Below are positions 6,929-15,280 of a stretch of DNA of 36,172 nucleotides, one piece after another. The stretch is from Lachnospiraceae bacterium UBA4260 (GTDB lineage: Bacteria > Bacillota > Clostridia > Lachnospirales > Lachnospiraceae). The position numbers and the translations under genes were made by a program. Location: assembly GCA_002395235.1 (NCBI GenBank), contig DGWK01000039.1, positions 1-36,172 of the forward strand, read 5' to 3'. Below the pieces are notes generated by a model. It worked only from the letters and a program-made list of their open reading frames with translations, was not told where the DNA came from and searched no databases. The stretch's first letter is position 1. Each line of letters starts with the position of its first letter.

Positions 6929-8239
6929 ATGCTTCTTATCTGGATCCCGGTCAGCGTTCTGGCCATGTATTTTGTCTTGAATAATGTCTACGGAAAGCTC
7001 TGGAAGAACGGCCTGCAGGCAGAACTGCGGTTTGAGGAGCGGGATGTGGAAGAGGGTGACGAAACCATACTGGTGGAAACAGTGACCAATGACAAGTTCC
7101 TTCCGCTGCCTGTTGTCAAGCTGTCCTTTAAGATGGATCGCTCGCTGGAGATTGACGATGACCGAAACGCGACGGTGTCGGACAGAACGAACGTGTCGGA
7201 ATTTTTTGGCATGAGCGGGTATGAAGAGGTCACAAGAAGGCAGCCTGTCCGGGCTCGCAAAAGGGGATATTACCTGATCAGCGAGGCTGCCATCGCCCTT
7301 CCGGATTTCTTCACGGAAGGGGTTCGGTACCTCAGCACGAGCCAGGCGGCTTCGCTTCTGGTCTGCCCTCGGATGCTGGAAGATGATGTGACTTTGGACA
7401 TCTCAAGGCAGATCGTAGGGGAGATCGTATCGAGAAATCGGCTGTATCAAGACGTATTTTCATTCAGAGGAATCAGAGAGTACACGCGCGGGGACCCGCT
7501 CAGCGCCATCAACTGGAAGGCGTCTGCCAGGACCGGCGAATATATGGTAAACATCAGGGACTACACTTGCGGTCAGCATATCCGGTTTCTGCTCGATGTG
7601 GAGCCGCCATCGATCCGCTACAGTGAAGAACTGCTGGAGCAGGGGATCCGGCTCGCTTACACACTGGCCGGACGGTGCATACAGGCGCAGATGGATCGCT
7701 TTTTGATGAAACTGTCTATCGGACTTCCGGATGAGGAGAATGAGTTCAGGATTATGGCGCGGTCGCTGGCCAGAAGAGACAGGATCCAAGAACAGGAGAA
7801 TGGAGACGGGAGAAGCGCCGGGCAGGAGTTCCGCAGAAGCAGCTGGGAGACGGACATTTTCCCGGTTGCCGACGCCGAGACGATTAAACAGGCGCGGCAG
7901 GAAGCAGGCAAAGTACAGGTGTCACAGGACCTGATGCGCTATATTTCCGCATTGGTCAAGGCTACACGAGAGAGGCCGGATATAGAGGCGGGCGTAAGTC
8001 CGCGCGGCACGCTTGCCCTGCTTCACGCTTCGCAGAGCCTGGCCTTTCTCGAGGGAAGGTCCTACGTCGTTCCGGAAGACATCACCAGGTTGGCTGTATC
8101 AGTCTGTGCGCACAGGCTCGTGCTCGCCCGCCACATAGGGCGGACGGCGGGCCAAAAAGCGGTGATGGAAGACATTCTTCGCACGGTGGCAGTTCCCACT
8201 GAGCAGTTTGGCCGAAAGTCGGATACAGTAGTCAAATGA
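6929..8239 (+). CDS. DUF58 N-terminus fused to MoxR AAA lid domain
   Basis: A 436-aa chimera. Residues 1-250 are a DUF58 protein: a membrane segment (1-22), a beta-rich region and the family signature YTRGDPLSAINWKASARTGE (185-204). At residues 251-255 the sequence switches to the middle of a MoxR-type AAA+ ATPase (QAQMDRFLMKLSIG, the sensor region) and continues through the lid domain (310-410) to the normal MoxR end. The Walker A and B motifs of MoxR and the C-terminal end of DUF58 are absent. In ordinary operons moxR precedes a DUF58 gene, so the fusion could come from a deletion between tandem moxR-DUF58 copies. A weak GAAGG site precedes the ATG. It may be non-functional or a new regulator lacking ATPase activity. 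Confidence 0.85.
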   Translation: MLLIWIPVSVLAMYFVLNNVYGKLWKNGLQAELRFEERDVEEGDETILVETVTNDKFLPLPVVKLSFKMDRSLEIDDDRNATVSDRTNVSEFFGMSGYEEVTRRQPVRARKRGYYLISEAAIALPDFFTEGVRYLSTSQAASLLVCPRMLEDDVTLDISRQIVGEIVSRNRLYQDVFSFRGIREYTRGDPLSAINWKASARTGEYMVNIRDYTCGQHIRFLLDVEPPSIRYSEELLEQGIRLAYTLAGRCIQAQMDRFLMKLSIGLPDEENEFRIMARSLARRDRIQEQENGDGRSAGQEFRRSSWETDIFPVADAETIKQARQEAGKVQVSQDLMRYISALVKATRERPDIEAGVSPRGTLALLHASQSLAFLEGRSYVVPEDITRLAVSVCAHRLVLARHIGRTAGQKAVMEDILRTVAVPTEQFGRKSDTVVK

Positions 8240-8281
8240 CATCAAATTAGCGGCGCCGGAATTTGCAGAGGAGAAGGTCAC

Positions 8282-9067
8282 ATGAATGAAGTGAATAAAA
8301 CACTGTATATTCCACTGTATGGAAAATCAAAGGTGAGCCAACAGGGAGTCATTCTGAACGATCCCTCGGCGGAGAGAATATGGAGAGAAGAAGCTTTCCC
8401 GATTCGCGGTAAGTCCAGGTCAAAATGGCTTGCTTACAACATGGCTATGAGAGCCCGTGTGTTCGACGACTGGACAGACCGTATGCTGAGGCGGTGCAAA
8501 GATGCACTGGTACTTCATATTGGGTGCGGACTTGACAGCAGGCATATCAGGGTAAAAACTCCCTGTTCTGAATGGATGGACTGCGATCTTCCGGATGTGA
8601 TAGAGATTCGCAAGAAGTACTTTCGAGAAAATGAAACGTACCATATGATGGCTTTGGACGCCTCCAGGCCGGAACAGATTGAATCACTCCCGGATGGTGA
8701 TACAGCCATCGTTGTCCTTGAGGGGCTTAGCATGTATCTGCCAGGCAGCCAGGTACGGGGGTTGTTGCAAGCGCTTGATAAAAAGTATCATGAACTCCAT
8801 ATTCTTATGGATGTTTATACGGAATTCGGCGTCAAGGCATCAAAATATAAAAACCCTGTCAATGAAGTTGGCGTTTCTAAACTGTACGGGATCGATGATA
8901 TCGAGAGCATCACTGATGGACTTCGGGTCAGATTGGTAAAGGAGCACAGTTTTACACCTCACAGGCTGGTCAGAGAGCTTCCACCAGTCGACAGGTTGTT
9001 TTTTAATCTTTTGTTCACGGGTAAGCTGTACCGAAAGATATACCGCCTGTACGAACTTAAGGCGTGA
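8282..9067 (+). CDS. Class I SAM methyltransferase, LCM-like
   Basis: A 261-aa methyltransferase. Residues 76-91 hold the S-adenosylmethionine-binding loop (LVLHIGCGLDSR), followed by an acidic strand end and DLPDVIEIRKK (about 100-112). This pattern is typical of the leucine carboxyl methyltransferase/PPM1 family and related bacterial O-methyltransferases. The substrate is unknown; in bacteria such proteins often act on small carboxylic acids or polyketides. The start has GAGGAG 9 nt upstream. It lies 42 bp after the chimera and 31 bp before kptA, so it may share a transcript with them. Confidence 0.85.
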   Translation: MNEVNKTLYIPLYGKSKVSQQGVILNDPSAERIWREEAFPIRGKSRSKWLAYNMAMRARVFDDWTDRMLRRCKDALVLHIGCGLDSRHIRVKTPCSEWMDCDLPDVIEIRKKYFRENETYHMMALDASRPEQIESLPDGDTAIVVLEGLSMYLPGSQVRGLLQALDKKYHELHILMDVYTEFGVKASKYKNPVNEVGVSKLYGIDDIESITDGLRVRLVKEHSFTPHRLVRELPPVDRLFFNLLFTGKLYRKIYRLYELKA

Positions 9068-9098
9068 ATTTCGGTATCCGGCGGAGGAAGGAAAAACA

Positions 9099-9674
9099 AT
9101 GAGAAATGAGAAATCCGACAAACAGAAAAAGAACTTGAGCAAATTCGTATCCTTGATTCTCCGCCACAAGCCGGAGACAATCGGGATTACTCTTGATGAG
9201 CACGGATGGGCGGATGTCGGCGAACTGATCGATGGAATCAATAATACTCCGGGGAATGAGATCGACATGGAAACGCTGGAGGAGATTGTCCGGACTGATG
9301 AGAAACAGCGGTATTCTTTTAACGATGACCATTCGCTGATCCGGGCAAACCAGGGACATTCCATACCGGTAGATGTCGAACTGGAAGAAAAGATCCCGCC
9401 GGACATATTGTGGCATGGGACGGGAGAGAAATTCGTACCATCCATCGATGTGCAGGGGCTTATTCCGAAGAGCCGTCTTTATGTTCATCTCTCGAAAGAT
9501 ATAGAAACGGCAAGAAAAGTCGGCAGCCGGCATGGAAAACCTGTGATCTACAGGATTGACTGTAAAAAAATGAGTGAGGACGGCTACAGATTCTTTCTTT
9601 CAGCAAACGGCATTTGGCTGACAAAGAGCGTGCCGCCGGAATATCTGCATAAGGAGCCGGGTCACGGGGACTGA
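9099..9674 (+). CDS. kptA: RNA 2'-phosphotransferase, KptA/Tpt1 family
   Basis: A 191-aa Tpt1/KptA enzyme, which uses NAD+ to remove an internal 2'-phosphate from RNA, releasing nicotinamide and ADP-ribose 1'',2''-cyclic phosphate. The family motifs are in order: SLILRHKPETIGI (18-30), IRANQGHS (81-88), LWHGT (104-108), YVHLS (128-132) and R144. Length is typical. GGAGGAAGG lies 9 nt upstream. Bacterial KptA generally has no tRNA-splicing partner and may instead repair RNA or reverse ADP-ribosylation of phosphate ends. The ADP-ribose hydrolase fusion lies about 4 kb upstream on the same strand. Confidence 0.95.
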   Translation: MRNEKSDKQKKNLSKFVSLILRHKPETIGITLDEHGWADVGELIDGINNTPGNEIDMETLEEIVRTDEKQRYSFNDDHSLIRANQGHSIPVDVELEEKIPPDILWHGTGEKFVPSIDVQGLIPKSRLYVHLSKDIETARKVGSRHGKPVIYRIDCKKMSEDGYRFFLSANGIWLTKSVPPEYLHKEPGHGD

Positions 9675-9714
9675 TCCTCTGCCTCATTTTGTTAAGATTT
9701 TGGAGAGAAAAAAT

Positions 9715-10128
9715 ATGTGGTTATTATTTGCAATACTATCGTCTGTTTTTGCAGCACTGACATCGATCCTTGCTAAGGTAGGCATCGAGGGCGTTGACTC
9801 AACACTGGCAACGGCAATCCGGACAGCCGTTGTTCTCATTATGTCCTGGGGCATGGTCTTCCTGACAGGTGCTCAGAAAGGAATGGGGCAGATCAGCCAG
9901 AAAAGCTGGCTATTTCTTATCCTCTCCGGTCTCGCCACCGGAGCATCGTGGCTGTGTTATTACAAAGCCCTTCAGATGGGGGATGTGTCCAAAGTGGTGC
10001 CGATTGACAAGTTGAGCGTACTTATAACACTTTTTCTCGCCTTTCTCTTTCTGCACGAGCAGTTCACGGCAAAGTCCATTGCGGGATGTGTGCTGATAGG
10101 TGCAGGAACGCTTCTGATGGTGATGTGA
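9715..10128 (+). CDS. EamA-family transporter, half-size
   Basis: A 137-aa integral membrane protein with about five membrane segments (4-22, 32-52, 65-85, 90-108, 113-136), matching a single EamA domain of the drug/metabolite transporter superfamily. The signature KLSVLITLFLAFLFLHEQ lies near the last third. Half-size EamA proteins function as dimers. The ATG at 9715 has GGAG about 9 nt upstream and is preferred over the TTG at 9700. The substrate is unknown. It follows kptA by 40 bp. Confidence 0.9.
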   Translation: MWLLFAILSSVFAALTSILAKVGIEGVDSTLATAIRTAVVLIMSWGMVFLTGAQKGMGQISQKSWLFLILSGLATGASWLCYYKALQMGDVSKVVPIDKLSVLITLFLAFLFLHEQFTAKSIAGCVLIGAGTLLMVM

Positions 10129-10240
10129 GTTGGTCGTCAAGACTTTTTGTTAAGAACTATATAAGCAATCATGTTAAATTGTATGTAGATGAAAGCAAAT
10201 GACATGGACAGTCAAAAGATTCTGAATGGAGGGCCATATC

Positions 10241-11041
10241 ATGCTGCGGGCACAGAACTGTGTTTTGAATTTGCCGACCGGAACAGTTGATTATATTCGT
10301 TTTGGCAGCGGTCGGAAACCGCTCATCCTGCTCCCCGGTGTGGGCGACGGCTTGAAGACGGTCAAAGGGATGGCGCTGCCATTCGCACTCCTATACAGAA
10401 GTCTGGCTGAGCATTTTACTGTGTATGTGTTCAGCAGGCGCAGGATTCTGTCTCCGGGCATGACCACACGGGATATGGCAGAGGATCTGAACATCGCTAT
10501 GGATGCTCTCGGGCTGCCTTCGGCCTCGGTGATCGGTGTTTCTCAGGGAGGTATGATTGCCCAGTGGCTGGCCATTGACCACCCGGAGAAGGTGAAAAAA
10601 CTGGTGCTTACTGTTACACTGAGCCGCCCAAATGCCACAATACGGGATGTGATTAAACGATGGCTTCGAATGTCTGATCATGGCGATTATAAAGGCATTA
10701 TGCTGGATACAGCTGAGCGCTCTTATTCCGACAAAAGGCTGAAACAGGCAAGGCTCACATACCGGCTTCTGGGAAGCATCGGTAAGCCCAGGTCCTTTAA
10801 ACGCTTTCGAATACAGGCGGCGTCCTGCGCGACGCACGATGCCTATGATCTGCTGGATCATATCGTCTGCCCGACACTGGTGATCGGAGGGACGGAAGAT
10901 AAGATCGTTACCGGACAGGCCTCTGTGGAAATGGCGGAGAGGATTCCAAACTGTAAGCTGTACATGTATAAGGGCCTTGGGCACGGACTATATGAGGAGG
11001 CACCTGATTTCTTGAAACGTGTATCCAATTTTTGCAGATAG
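10241..11041 (+). CDS. Alpha/beta hydrolase
   Basis: A 266-aa alpha/beta hydrolase fold enzyme. The oxyanion region LLPGVGDG is at about 31-38, the nucleophile elbow GVSQGG puts the catalytic serine at 101, the acid is in GGTEDKIV, and the histidine is in GLGHGLY near the end. No signal peptide, so cytosolic. The ATG at 10241 has GGAGGG 9 nt upstream; an upstream ATG at 10226 overlaps that site. Substrate unknown; the cap domain (about 120-190) is basic. The rdgB start lies 17 bp after its stop, so the two are probably co-transcribed. Confidence 0.9.
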   Translation: MLRAQNCVLNLPTGTVDYIRFGSGRKPLILLPGVGDGLKTVKGMALPFALLYRSLAEHFTVYVFSRRRILSPGMTTRDMAEDLNIAMDALGLPSASVIGVSQGGMIAQWLAIDHPEKVKKLVLTVTLSRPNATIRDVIKRWLRMSDHGDYKGIMLDTAERSYSDKRLKQARLTYRLLGSIGKPRSFKRFRIQAASCATHDAYDLLDHIVCPTLVIGGTEDKIVTGQASVEMAERIPNCKLYMYKGLGHGLYEEAPDFLKRVSNFCR

Positions 11042-11058
11042 GAGCATGGAGATTCAAA

Positions 11059-11640
11059 ATGAAATTAATCATTGCGAGTAATAACAAGGGGAAAATCCGC
11101 GAATACAAAGATATTTTCGAGCCATTTGGCTTTTCGGTGACATCCCAAGGTGAGGAAAGCATAAACCTTGAGGTGGAGGAGACCGGAACCACCTTCGAGC
11201 AAAATGCTCTATTAAAGGCTCAGGCAATCTACGATCTGTCGCATTGCTGTGTGATCTCTGATGACAGTGGTCTGGAAGTGGAAGCTTTAGGCGGAGAACC
11301 GGGACTTTATTCTGCACGATATAAAGGTCTGGAGACTGAGCATGAGCGTAGAATCGCCGTCCTGAAAGGGCTTGAAGGGAAAGAGAATCGCAATGCGCGC
11401 TTCGTAACCTGTATATGCTTTATTGACGAGGCGGGAATGCCGCATCTCTTCACGGGAATCTGGAATGGAGTGATCGCCGAGAAAGAGGAGGGTACAAATG
11501 GTTTCGGATATGATCCAATCTTTATCTCAGAGGATGGGAATGGAAAAACGACAGCAAGCATGCCTCTTTCCTTTAAGGAAACTTATTCTCACAGGGCAAA
11601 AGCGGTAAGGGAATTGATCAGCTATCTTCAGTCCCGATAG
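11059..11640 (+). CDS. rdgB: XTP/dITP diphosphatase, Ham1/RdgB family
   Basis: A 193-aa non-canonical purine NTP pyrophosphatase that hydrolyses XTP, dITP and ITP to monophosphates and so keeps damaged purines out of DNA and RNA. Visible family motifs are SNNKGKIREYK (7-17), the metal-binding DDSGLEVEAL (about 73-82), NGFGYDPIF (about 150-158) and the C-terminal SHRAKAV. The ATG at 11059 begins the conserved first strand; GGAG lies about 10 nt upstream. It sits between a hydrolase gene and a membrane ferredoxin gene with short gaps. Confidence 0.95.
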   Translation: MKLIIASNNKGKIREYKDIFEPFGFSVTSQGEESINLEVEETGTTFEQNALLKAQAIYDLSHCCVISDDSGLEVEALGGEPGLYSARYKGLETEHERRIAVLKGLEGKENRNARFVTCICFIDEAGMPHLFTGIWNGVIAEKEEGTNGFGYDPIFISEDGNGKTTASMPLSFKETYSHRAKAVRELISYLQSR

Positions 11641-11657
11641 ATTGTGGAGGAACTTTC

Positions 11658-12476
11658 ATGAAGAAGTATGCCATGCCCATCCTTATGCTGGTTGTCTTTG
11701 AAACGATCGCCATTACACTATGGCTCACAAAAGGCAATATTTTTTATCTGTTTAATTTCAGTTATATCGGGTGTTCGATAGCACTGGGGATGTTCCTGTT
11801 CATCAAAGAATATAAATATGCGCGGCGCATTGTCCAGCTGCTCGTCGGTTCATATATGCTTGTTTATCTCGGACTGATCTGCCGGGAAAATTTGCAAATT
11901 GAGGGCTTCTGGTACTATCTTTTCACAGGCGTATTTGAGGCGGCGACGATCCATTATGCTGTAGCCAAGATTTTTGGTCCGTTGATCTTCGGGCGCGGGT
12001 GGTGCAGCTATGCCTGTTGGACTGCGATGGTGCTTGATTTTCTTCCTTATCCGGTTCCTTCACAGCCGAGAAAGAAGATTGAATGGATCAGATACTGCAC
12101 CTTTGCTCTGTCTCTGATCTTTGTGGCGGCGCTTTTTCTGGCCCATGTCGGGAACCTGGAAAAGATAATGTTCTGGGCATTTATCGTCGGAAATGCGGCG
12201 TATTATGTCGTTGGAATCATTCTGGCCTATGCTTTTAAAGATAATCGCGCCTTCTGCAAGTATATCTGCCCCGTCACAGTATTCCTGAAACCCATGAGCT
12301 ATTTTGCACGCATACGGGTAAAATGTGATAAGGAAAAATGTGTATCGTGCGGAAAGTGCAAGAGAGTATGTCCGATGGATGTGGACGTCACGGATAACTC
12401 AAGGAACCGAAAGAATGGTACAGAGTGTATCCTCTGTATGGAATGTGTCAGGAACTGTCCGAAAAAGGCGCTGTGA
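11658..12476 (+). CDS. Membrane 4Fe-4S protein, NapH/YccM-like
   Basis: A 272-aa protein with about six membrane segments in its first 195 residues and two ferredoxin-type 4Fe-4S motifs at the C-terminus (Cys228, 231, 234, 238 and Cys257, 260, 263, 267). Two further cysteine pairs at membrane ends, GWCSYACW (Cys116, Cys120) and FCKYICP (Cys200, Cys204), are typical of the NapH/CcoG/YccM group. It probably passes electrons across or along the membrane to an unidentified partner. TGGAGG lies 7 nt upstream. No reductase subunit is adjacent, so the acceptor is not known. Confidence 0.9.
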   Translation: MKKYAMPILMLVVFETIAITLWLTKGNIFYLFNFSYIGCSIALGMFLFIKEYKYARRIVQLLVGSYMLVYLGLICRENLQIEGFWYYLFTGVFEAATIHYAVAKIFGPLIFGRGWCSYACWTAMVLDFLPYPVPSQPRKKIEWIRYCTFALSLIFVAALFLAHVGNLEKIMFWAFIVGNAAYYVVGIILAYAFKDNRAFCKYICPVTVFLKPMSYFARIRVKCDKEKCVSCGKCKRVCPMDVDVTDNSRNRKNGTECILCMECVRNCPKKAL

Positions 12477-12519
12477 GGTTAAACGAGTAAGTAATGAGTA
12501 TGGAAAGAAAGTCAGCCAG

Positions 12520-12684
12520 ATGATCTATTACGGAGGACAAGGAGTTTTCTTTGAGAGGGACACGCGTCTTCATACCTCCGGCGGGAAATCCTATGTCATT
12601 CATCCTGAATTTGTGAATGATTTTGATAATGAAGATTACAACAATGCCTATTACAATGTGACGGTGGTTGAGGAGGCAAAATAG
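12520..12684 (+). pseudogene. Short unknown reading frame or gene tail
   Basis: Fifty-four codons (from the only in-frame ATG) give protein-like sequence, with an aromatic, acidic C-terminus (HPEFVNDFDNEDYNNAYYN). The protein-like character extends a few codons before the ATG, and there is no ribosome binding site, so it may be the tail of a deleted gene. No family recognised. Confidence 0.4.
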
Positions 12685-12689
12685 TAAAG

Positions 12690-13112
12690 TCATACCGTCA
12701 GGTCCTCCACATCGATGCACCTGAAACCGTTTTCCATAAGGAGCTTCGCCGTCACGCCGGCTCCGTCCACCAGCGTTCCGGTAAATGTCCCGTCATATCG
12801 CTGTTTTACGCCGCAGCTGGGGCTGCGCGACTGCAGCACGATGAGGTCCGGCTGTTCTCGCATGGCGATTTCCAGGCACTTCGCGGCACCGAGGCGGAAT
12901 TCTTTATCAACGATCCGGCCGTCTCTGGCTGTGACTACTCCATCTCTGATCTCGGAGGGAACGCGAGGAGTCGGAAGGCCGCCCATCTGCTCCGGGCAGA
13001 CCGTAATTACTTCATTATCTTTCATCAGCTGCAGGACCTTCTCGCTGCGGTTGCTGCCGCCGTTATATTTACAGTTTTCACCTGCCAGGCAGGCACTTAT
13101 CATGATTTTCAT
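12690..13112 (-). CDS. DUF523 family protein
   Basis: A 140-aa protein of the DUF523 family. The N-terminus MKIMISACLAGENCKYNGG and the motifs CPEQMGGLPTPR and SRSPSCGVKQ, with conserved cysteines, are characteristic. The cysteines may bind a metal or cluster; biochemical function is not established. The ATG at 13112 begins the conserved first strand; longer frames upstream run through the promoter. It is transcribed away from the aldo/keto reductase gene and has its own promoter at 13195-13222. Confidence 0.92.
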   Translation of the reverse strand: MKIMISACLAGENCKYNGGSNRSEKVLQLMKDNEVITVCPEQMGGLPTPRVPSEIRDGVVTARDGRIVDKEFRLGAAKCLEIAMREQPDLIVLQSRSPSCGVKQRYDGTFTGTLVDGAGVTAKLLMENGFRCIDVEDLTV

Positions 13113-13194
13113 TTGACGATTCCCGTTGGTGCGGCCGCAGTCTTGTCGGACGATCAGAGACGGCCTTCGTTTTTTGTTCACTATACAATTAAGA

Positions 13195-13222
13195 ATTATA
13201 CGTATAAATAAATTTTCTGCAA
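13195..13222 (-). promoter_or_regulatory. Promoter for the DUF523 gene
   Basis: On the minus strand TTGCAG (13217-13222) and TATAAT (13195-13200) are separated by 16 nt, close to the vegetative consensus. It would give a leader of roughly 75 nt before the ATG at 13112. Confidence 0.6.
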
Positions 13223-13238
13223 TTTGGTCACATGTTTT

Positions 13239-13267
13239 TTGTGGCAGTTTGGAGCTTCCCATATTAT
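13239..13267 (+). promoter_or_regulatory. Promoter for the aldo/keto reductase gene
   Basis: TTGTGG (13239-13244) and TATTAT (13262-13267) are spaced by 17 nt. Transcription would begin near 13274, about 55 nt before the start codon at 13329. Confidence 0.5.
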
Positions 13268-13328
13268 TCTATTTTATAGCATGAAGGAAACCGACGACAG
13301 AGTAAAAAATGAAGTAAGGGAGAGAATT

Positions 13329-14453
13329 ATGAGCATTGATCTGAGTAAAATGCCGAAGCTGGGCTTTGGCCTGATGAGATTACCGGAGAAGGACGGCGTG
13401 ATCGACATGGCGCAGGTCTGCAACATGGTGGATAAGTATATGGCCGCCGGCCTGAACTATTTTGACACCGCATACGTGTATCACAGCGGCAAGTCTGAGG
13501 GCGTGGCCAAGGAAGCAATCGTTAAGCGCTACGACAGAGACAGCTTCATGCTGGCCACAAAGCTTCCCGCATGGGAGATCAAAAAAGAGGAAGATGTGGA
13601 CCGCATCTTTAACGAGCAGCTGGAGAGGGCCGGCGTGGATTATTACGACTTCTATCTGCTGCATTCCGTCGAAGACGGATCGAATTATGACACCTATGTC
13701 AAATATGACTGCTTCAAGTGGGGCGTCGAGAAAAAGAAAGAGGGAAAGATCAAGCACTTCGGTTTCTCCTTCCACGGAAGTCCGGAGCTCCTTGAACAGA
13801 TCGTGGATTCGCATCCTGAGATCGAATTCGTGCAGATTCAGTACAACTATCTGGACAGGTCGAATCCGGTGGTGAGAAGCCAGGAACTCTACGAGATTCT
13901 CAGCAGCAGGAATATCCCGATCATCGTTATGGAGCCTGTGCGCGGCGGTAAGCTGGCAAGTATGACGCCGGATCTCATGGAGAAGTTTGAGGCCGCAAGG
14001 CCTGGTGCGTCAGCCGCCTCCTGGGCACTGCGCTTTGTCGGCTCGCAGCCCGGCGTGATGACGATTCTGTCCGGCATGTCCAACGAGGAGCAGATGGAGG
14101 ACAATATTAAGACCTTCACGAACTTCGAGCCGATGAATGCTGAGGAGTATGCAATTATTGATGAAGTGACCGCCGAGATCCTCAAAGTGCCGCAGATCGG
14201 ATGCACGGCCTGCAAATACTGCTGTGACGGATGTCCTGCGGGGATCAGTATTCCTGACGTGTTCCGCACGATCAACACGTTGCGGCGCCATCCCGACGAC
14301 TGGAGATCCAAGAACTTCTATTCGGGTCTGATCAAGAGAAGCGGAAAGGCTTCCGACTGCATCGCGTGCGGGCAGTGTGAGAGCGTATGTCCGCAGCACC
14401 TTCCGATCATCGAACTGATGAGGGAGGCGGCGGAAATTCTTCATGGCAATTGA
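13329..14453 (+). CDS. Aldo/keto reductase with C-terminal ferredoxin domain
   Basis: A 374-aa protein. Residues 1-285 are an aldo/keto reductase barrel with the catalytic set Asp46, Tyr51, Lys78 and His112. Residues 290-374 hold two cysteine clusters (C292, C295, C298, C302 and C344, C347, C350, C354) of the ferredoxin type. This two-part family is common in anaerobic Clostridia and is usually listed as a 4Fe-4S oxidoreductase; the physiological substrate is unknown. The start at 13329 has AAGGGAG about 9 nt upstream; the longer frame from 13224 reads through the promoter. It is a single-gene transcript. Confidence 0.93.
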   Translation: MSIDLSKMPKLGFGLMRLPEKDGVIDMAQVCNMVDKYMAAGLNYFDTAYVYHSGKSEGVAKEAIVKRYDRDSFMLATKLPAWEIKKEEDVDRIFNEQLERAGVDYYDFYLLHSVEDGSNYDTYVKYDCFKWGVEKKKEGKIKHFGFSFHGSPELLEQIVDSHPEIEFVQIQYNYLDRSNPVVRSQELYEILSSRNIPIIVMEPVRGGKLASMTPDLMEKFEAARPGASAASWALRFVGSQPGVMTILSGMSNEEQMEDNIKTFTNFEPMNAEEYAIIDEVTAEILKVPQIGCTACKYCCDGCPAGISIPDVFRTINTLRRHPDDWRSKNFYSGLIKRSGKASDCIACGQCESVCPQHLPIIELMREAAEILHGN

Positions 14454-14514
14454 ATACCTCCTGCGTATATATTGATATCCTGGTCATGATAGTCAGGAAA
14501 AAAGAGTGAAAAGC

Positions 14515-14560
14515 GCTCGCGCGACAAGGCCTGCCTTACGGGAGGCCGCGCAAAGCGAGC
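14515..14560. repeat. Hairpin upstream of the lipoprotein gene
   Basis: GCTCGC (14515-14520) pairs with GCGAGC (14555-14560), and an inner stem GGCCT/AGGCC (14528-14532 with 14543-14547) extends it. It ends 6 nt before the GGAGG site of the next gene. It lies in the probable 5' leader, where it could be a weak terminator or a translation control element. Confidence 0.45.
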
Positions 14561-14578
14561 TGACATGGAGGTAAAGAG

Positions 14579-15082
14579 ATGAAAATGAAATATCTGGTTG
14601 CGGGAGTTCTTATGATGAGCATGCTTGCCTTTGCGGCGTGCGGCCAAAAGCAGGAAGATGCTGCAAACACAGTGGAAACCGCGAAGGAAGCAGTCAGCGA
14701 AGCGGTTGACAAACAGGAAGAACTTCTGAAGGACTTCACAGGCGAGATGGATCTGACCGGCAGCTGGCAGGACGAGGTCAGCCAGCGCGCAACGATGGAG
14801 ATTGAGAAAGCAGAGACCGGAACGTATCACATTATGATCCATTGGTCTTCAGGTGCCAAAGAAGCATCTACCTGGGAAATCAGCGGAACCTATGATGAGA
14901 AGTCCGGCATGCTGTCCTATCAGGACGGAGAATACTGTGTCCACACCTGGGATGACCAGGATAAGGAGACGATTTCCGGTGAGGAGATCACGCAGGGTGC
15001 TCTGCTGAAGGAAGGCGACAAACTGCGCTGGCAGGATTCCAAGAACAGCACGGACGCGGTGTTTGTGAAAGTTTCGAAATAG
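14579..15082 (+). CDS. Putative lipoprotein, 167 aa
   Basis: The signal peptide (MKMKYLVAGVLMMSML) ends in a lipobox AFAAC, with the lipidated cysteine at residue 21. A helical acidic linker follows (24-52), then a compact beta-rich domain of about 110 residues (LTGSWQDE... TWEISGTYDEKSG... LRWQD), resembling a lipocalin-like or META-like fold, but no family is certain. The start has GGAGG 7 nt upstream. It is exported and membrane-anchored. The next feature is a REPIN-like palindrome. Confidence 0.85.
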   Translation: MKMKYLVAGVLMMSMLAFAACGQKQEDAANTVETAKEAVSEAVDKQEELLKDFTGEMDLTGSWQDEVSQRATMEIEKAETGTYHIMIHWSSGAKEASTWEISGTYDEKSGMLSYQDGEYCVHTWDDQDKETISGEEITQGALLKEGDKLRWQDSKNSTDAVFVKVSK

Positions 15083-15133
15083 AGTTTTGGAATAAAGTCT
15101 TGAAATAAGCCGGATTCGTAAGGCCGGGGGTAT

Positions 15134-15188
15134 GTCATGGGGACGTATCGGCTGACACATTTTGTGTCAGCTGATACGTCCCCATGAC
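15134..15188. repeat. REPIN-like palindrome, copy 1
   Basis: Two 26-nt arms (15134-15159 and 15163-15188) are complementary apart from one G-T position, around a 3-nt loop. The core GGGGACGTATC...GATACGTCCCC also occurs at 29937-30027. The element lies between the lipoprotein and sbcD, and may also act as a terminator-like hairpin. Such mobile palindromes are usually moved by RAYT transposases, none of which is in this window. Confidence 0.85.
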
Positions 15189-15280
15189 TCGCTTTTGGGA
15201 AATATGATATGATAGATGCGACGGCGTGGGCCGTGGAACTGTGTCATGTGTGTCATGGCACAGAAAGGAGGCATCTTACT

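Noticed and set aside
12325..12519. Frame overlapping the end of the membrane ferredoxin gene
   Set aside because: It is a frameshifted shadow of the cysteine motifs; only the part after about 12490 looks protein-like.
13224..13328. Longer N-terminus for the aldo/keto reductase
   Set aside because: It would read through the probable promoter, and the conserved start MPKLGFGLMR follows the ATG at 13329 with a good ribosome binding site.
15189..15280. LexA/DinR box before the sbcDC-dinB operon
   Set aside because: No GAAC-N4-GTTC type dyad was found upstream of sbcD.
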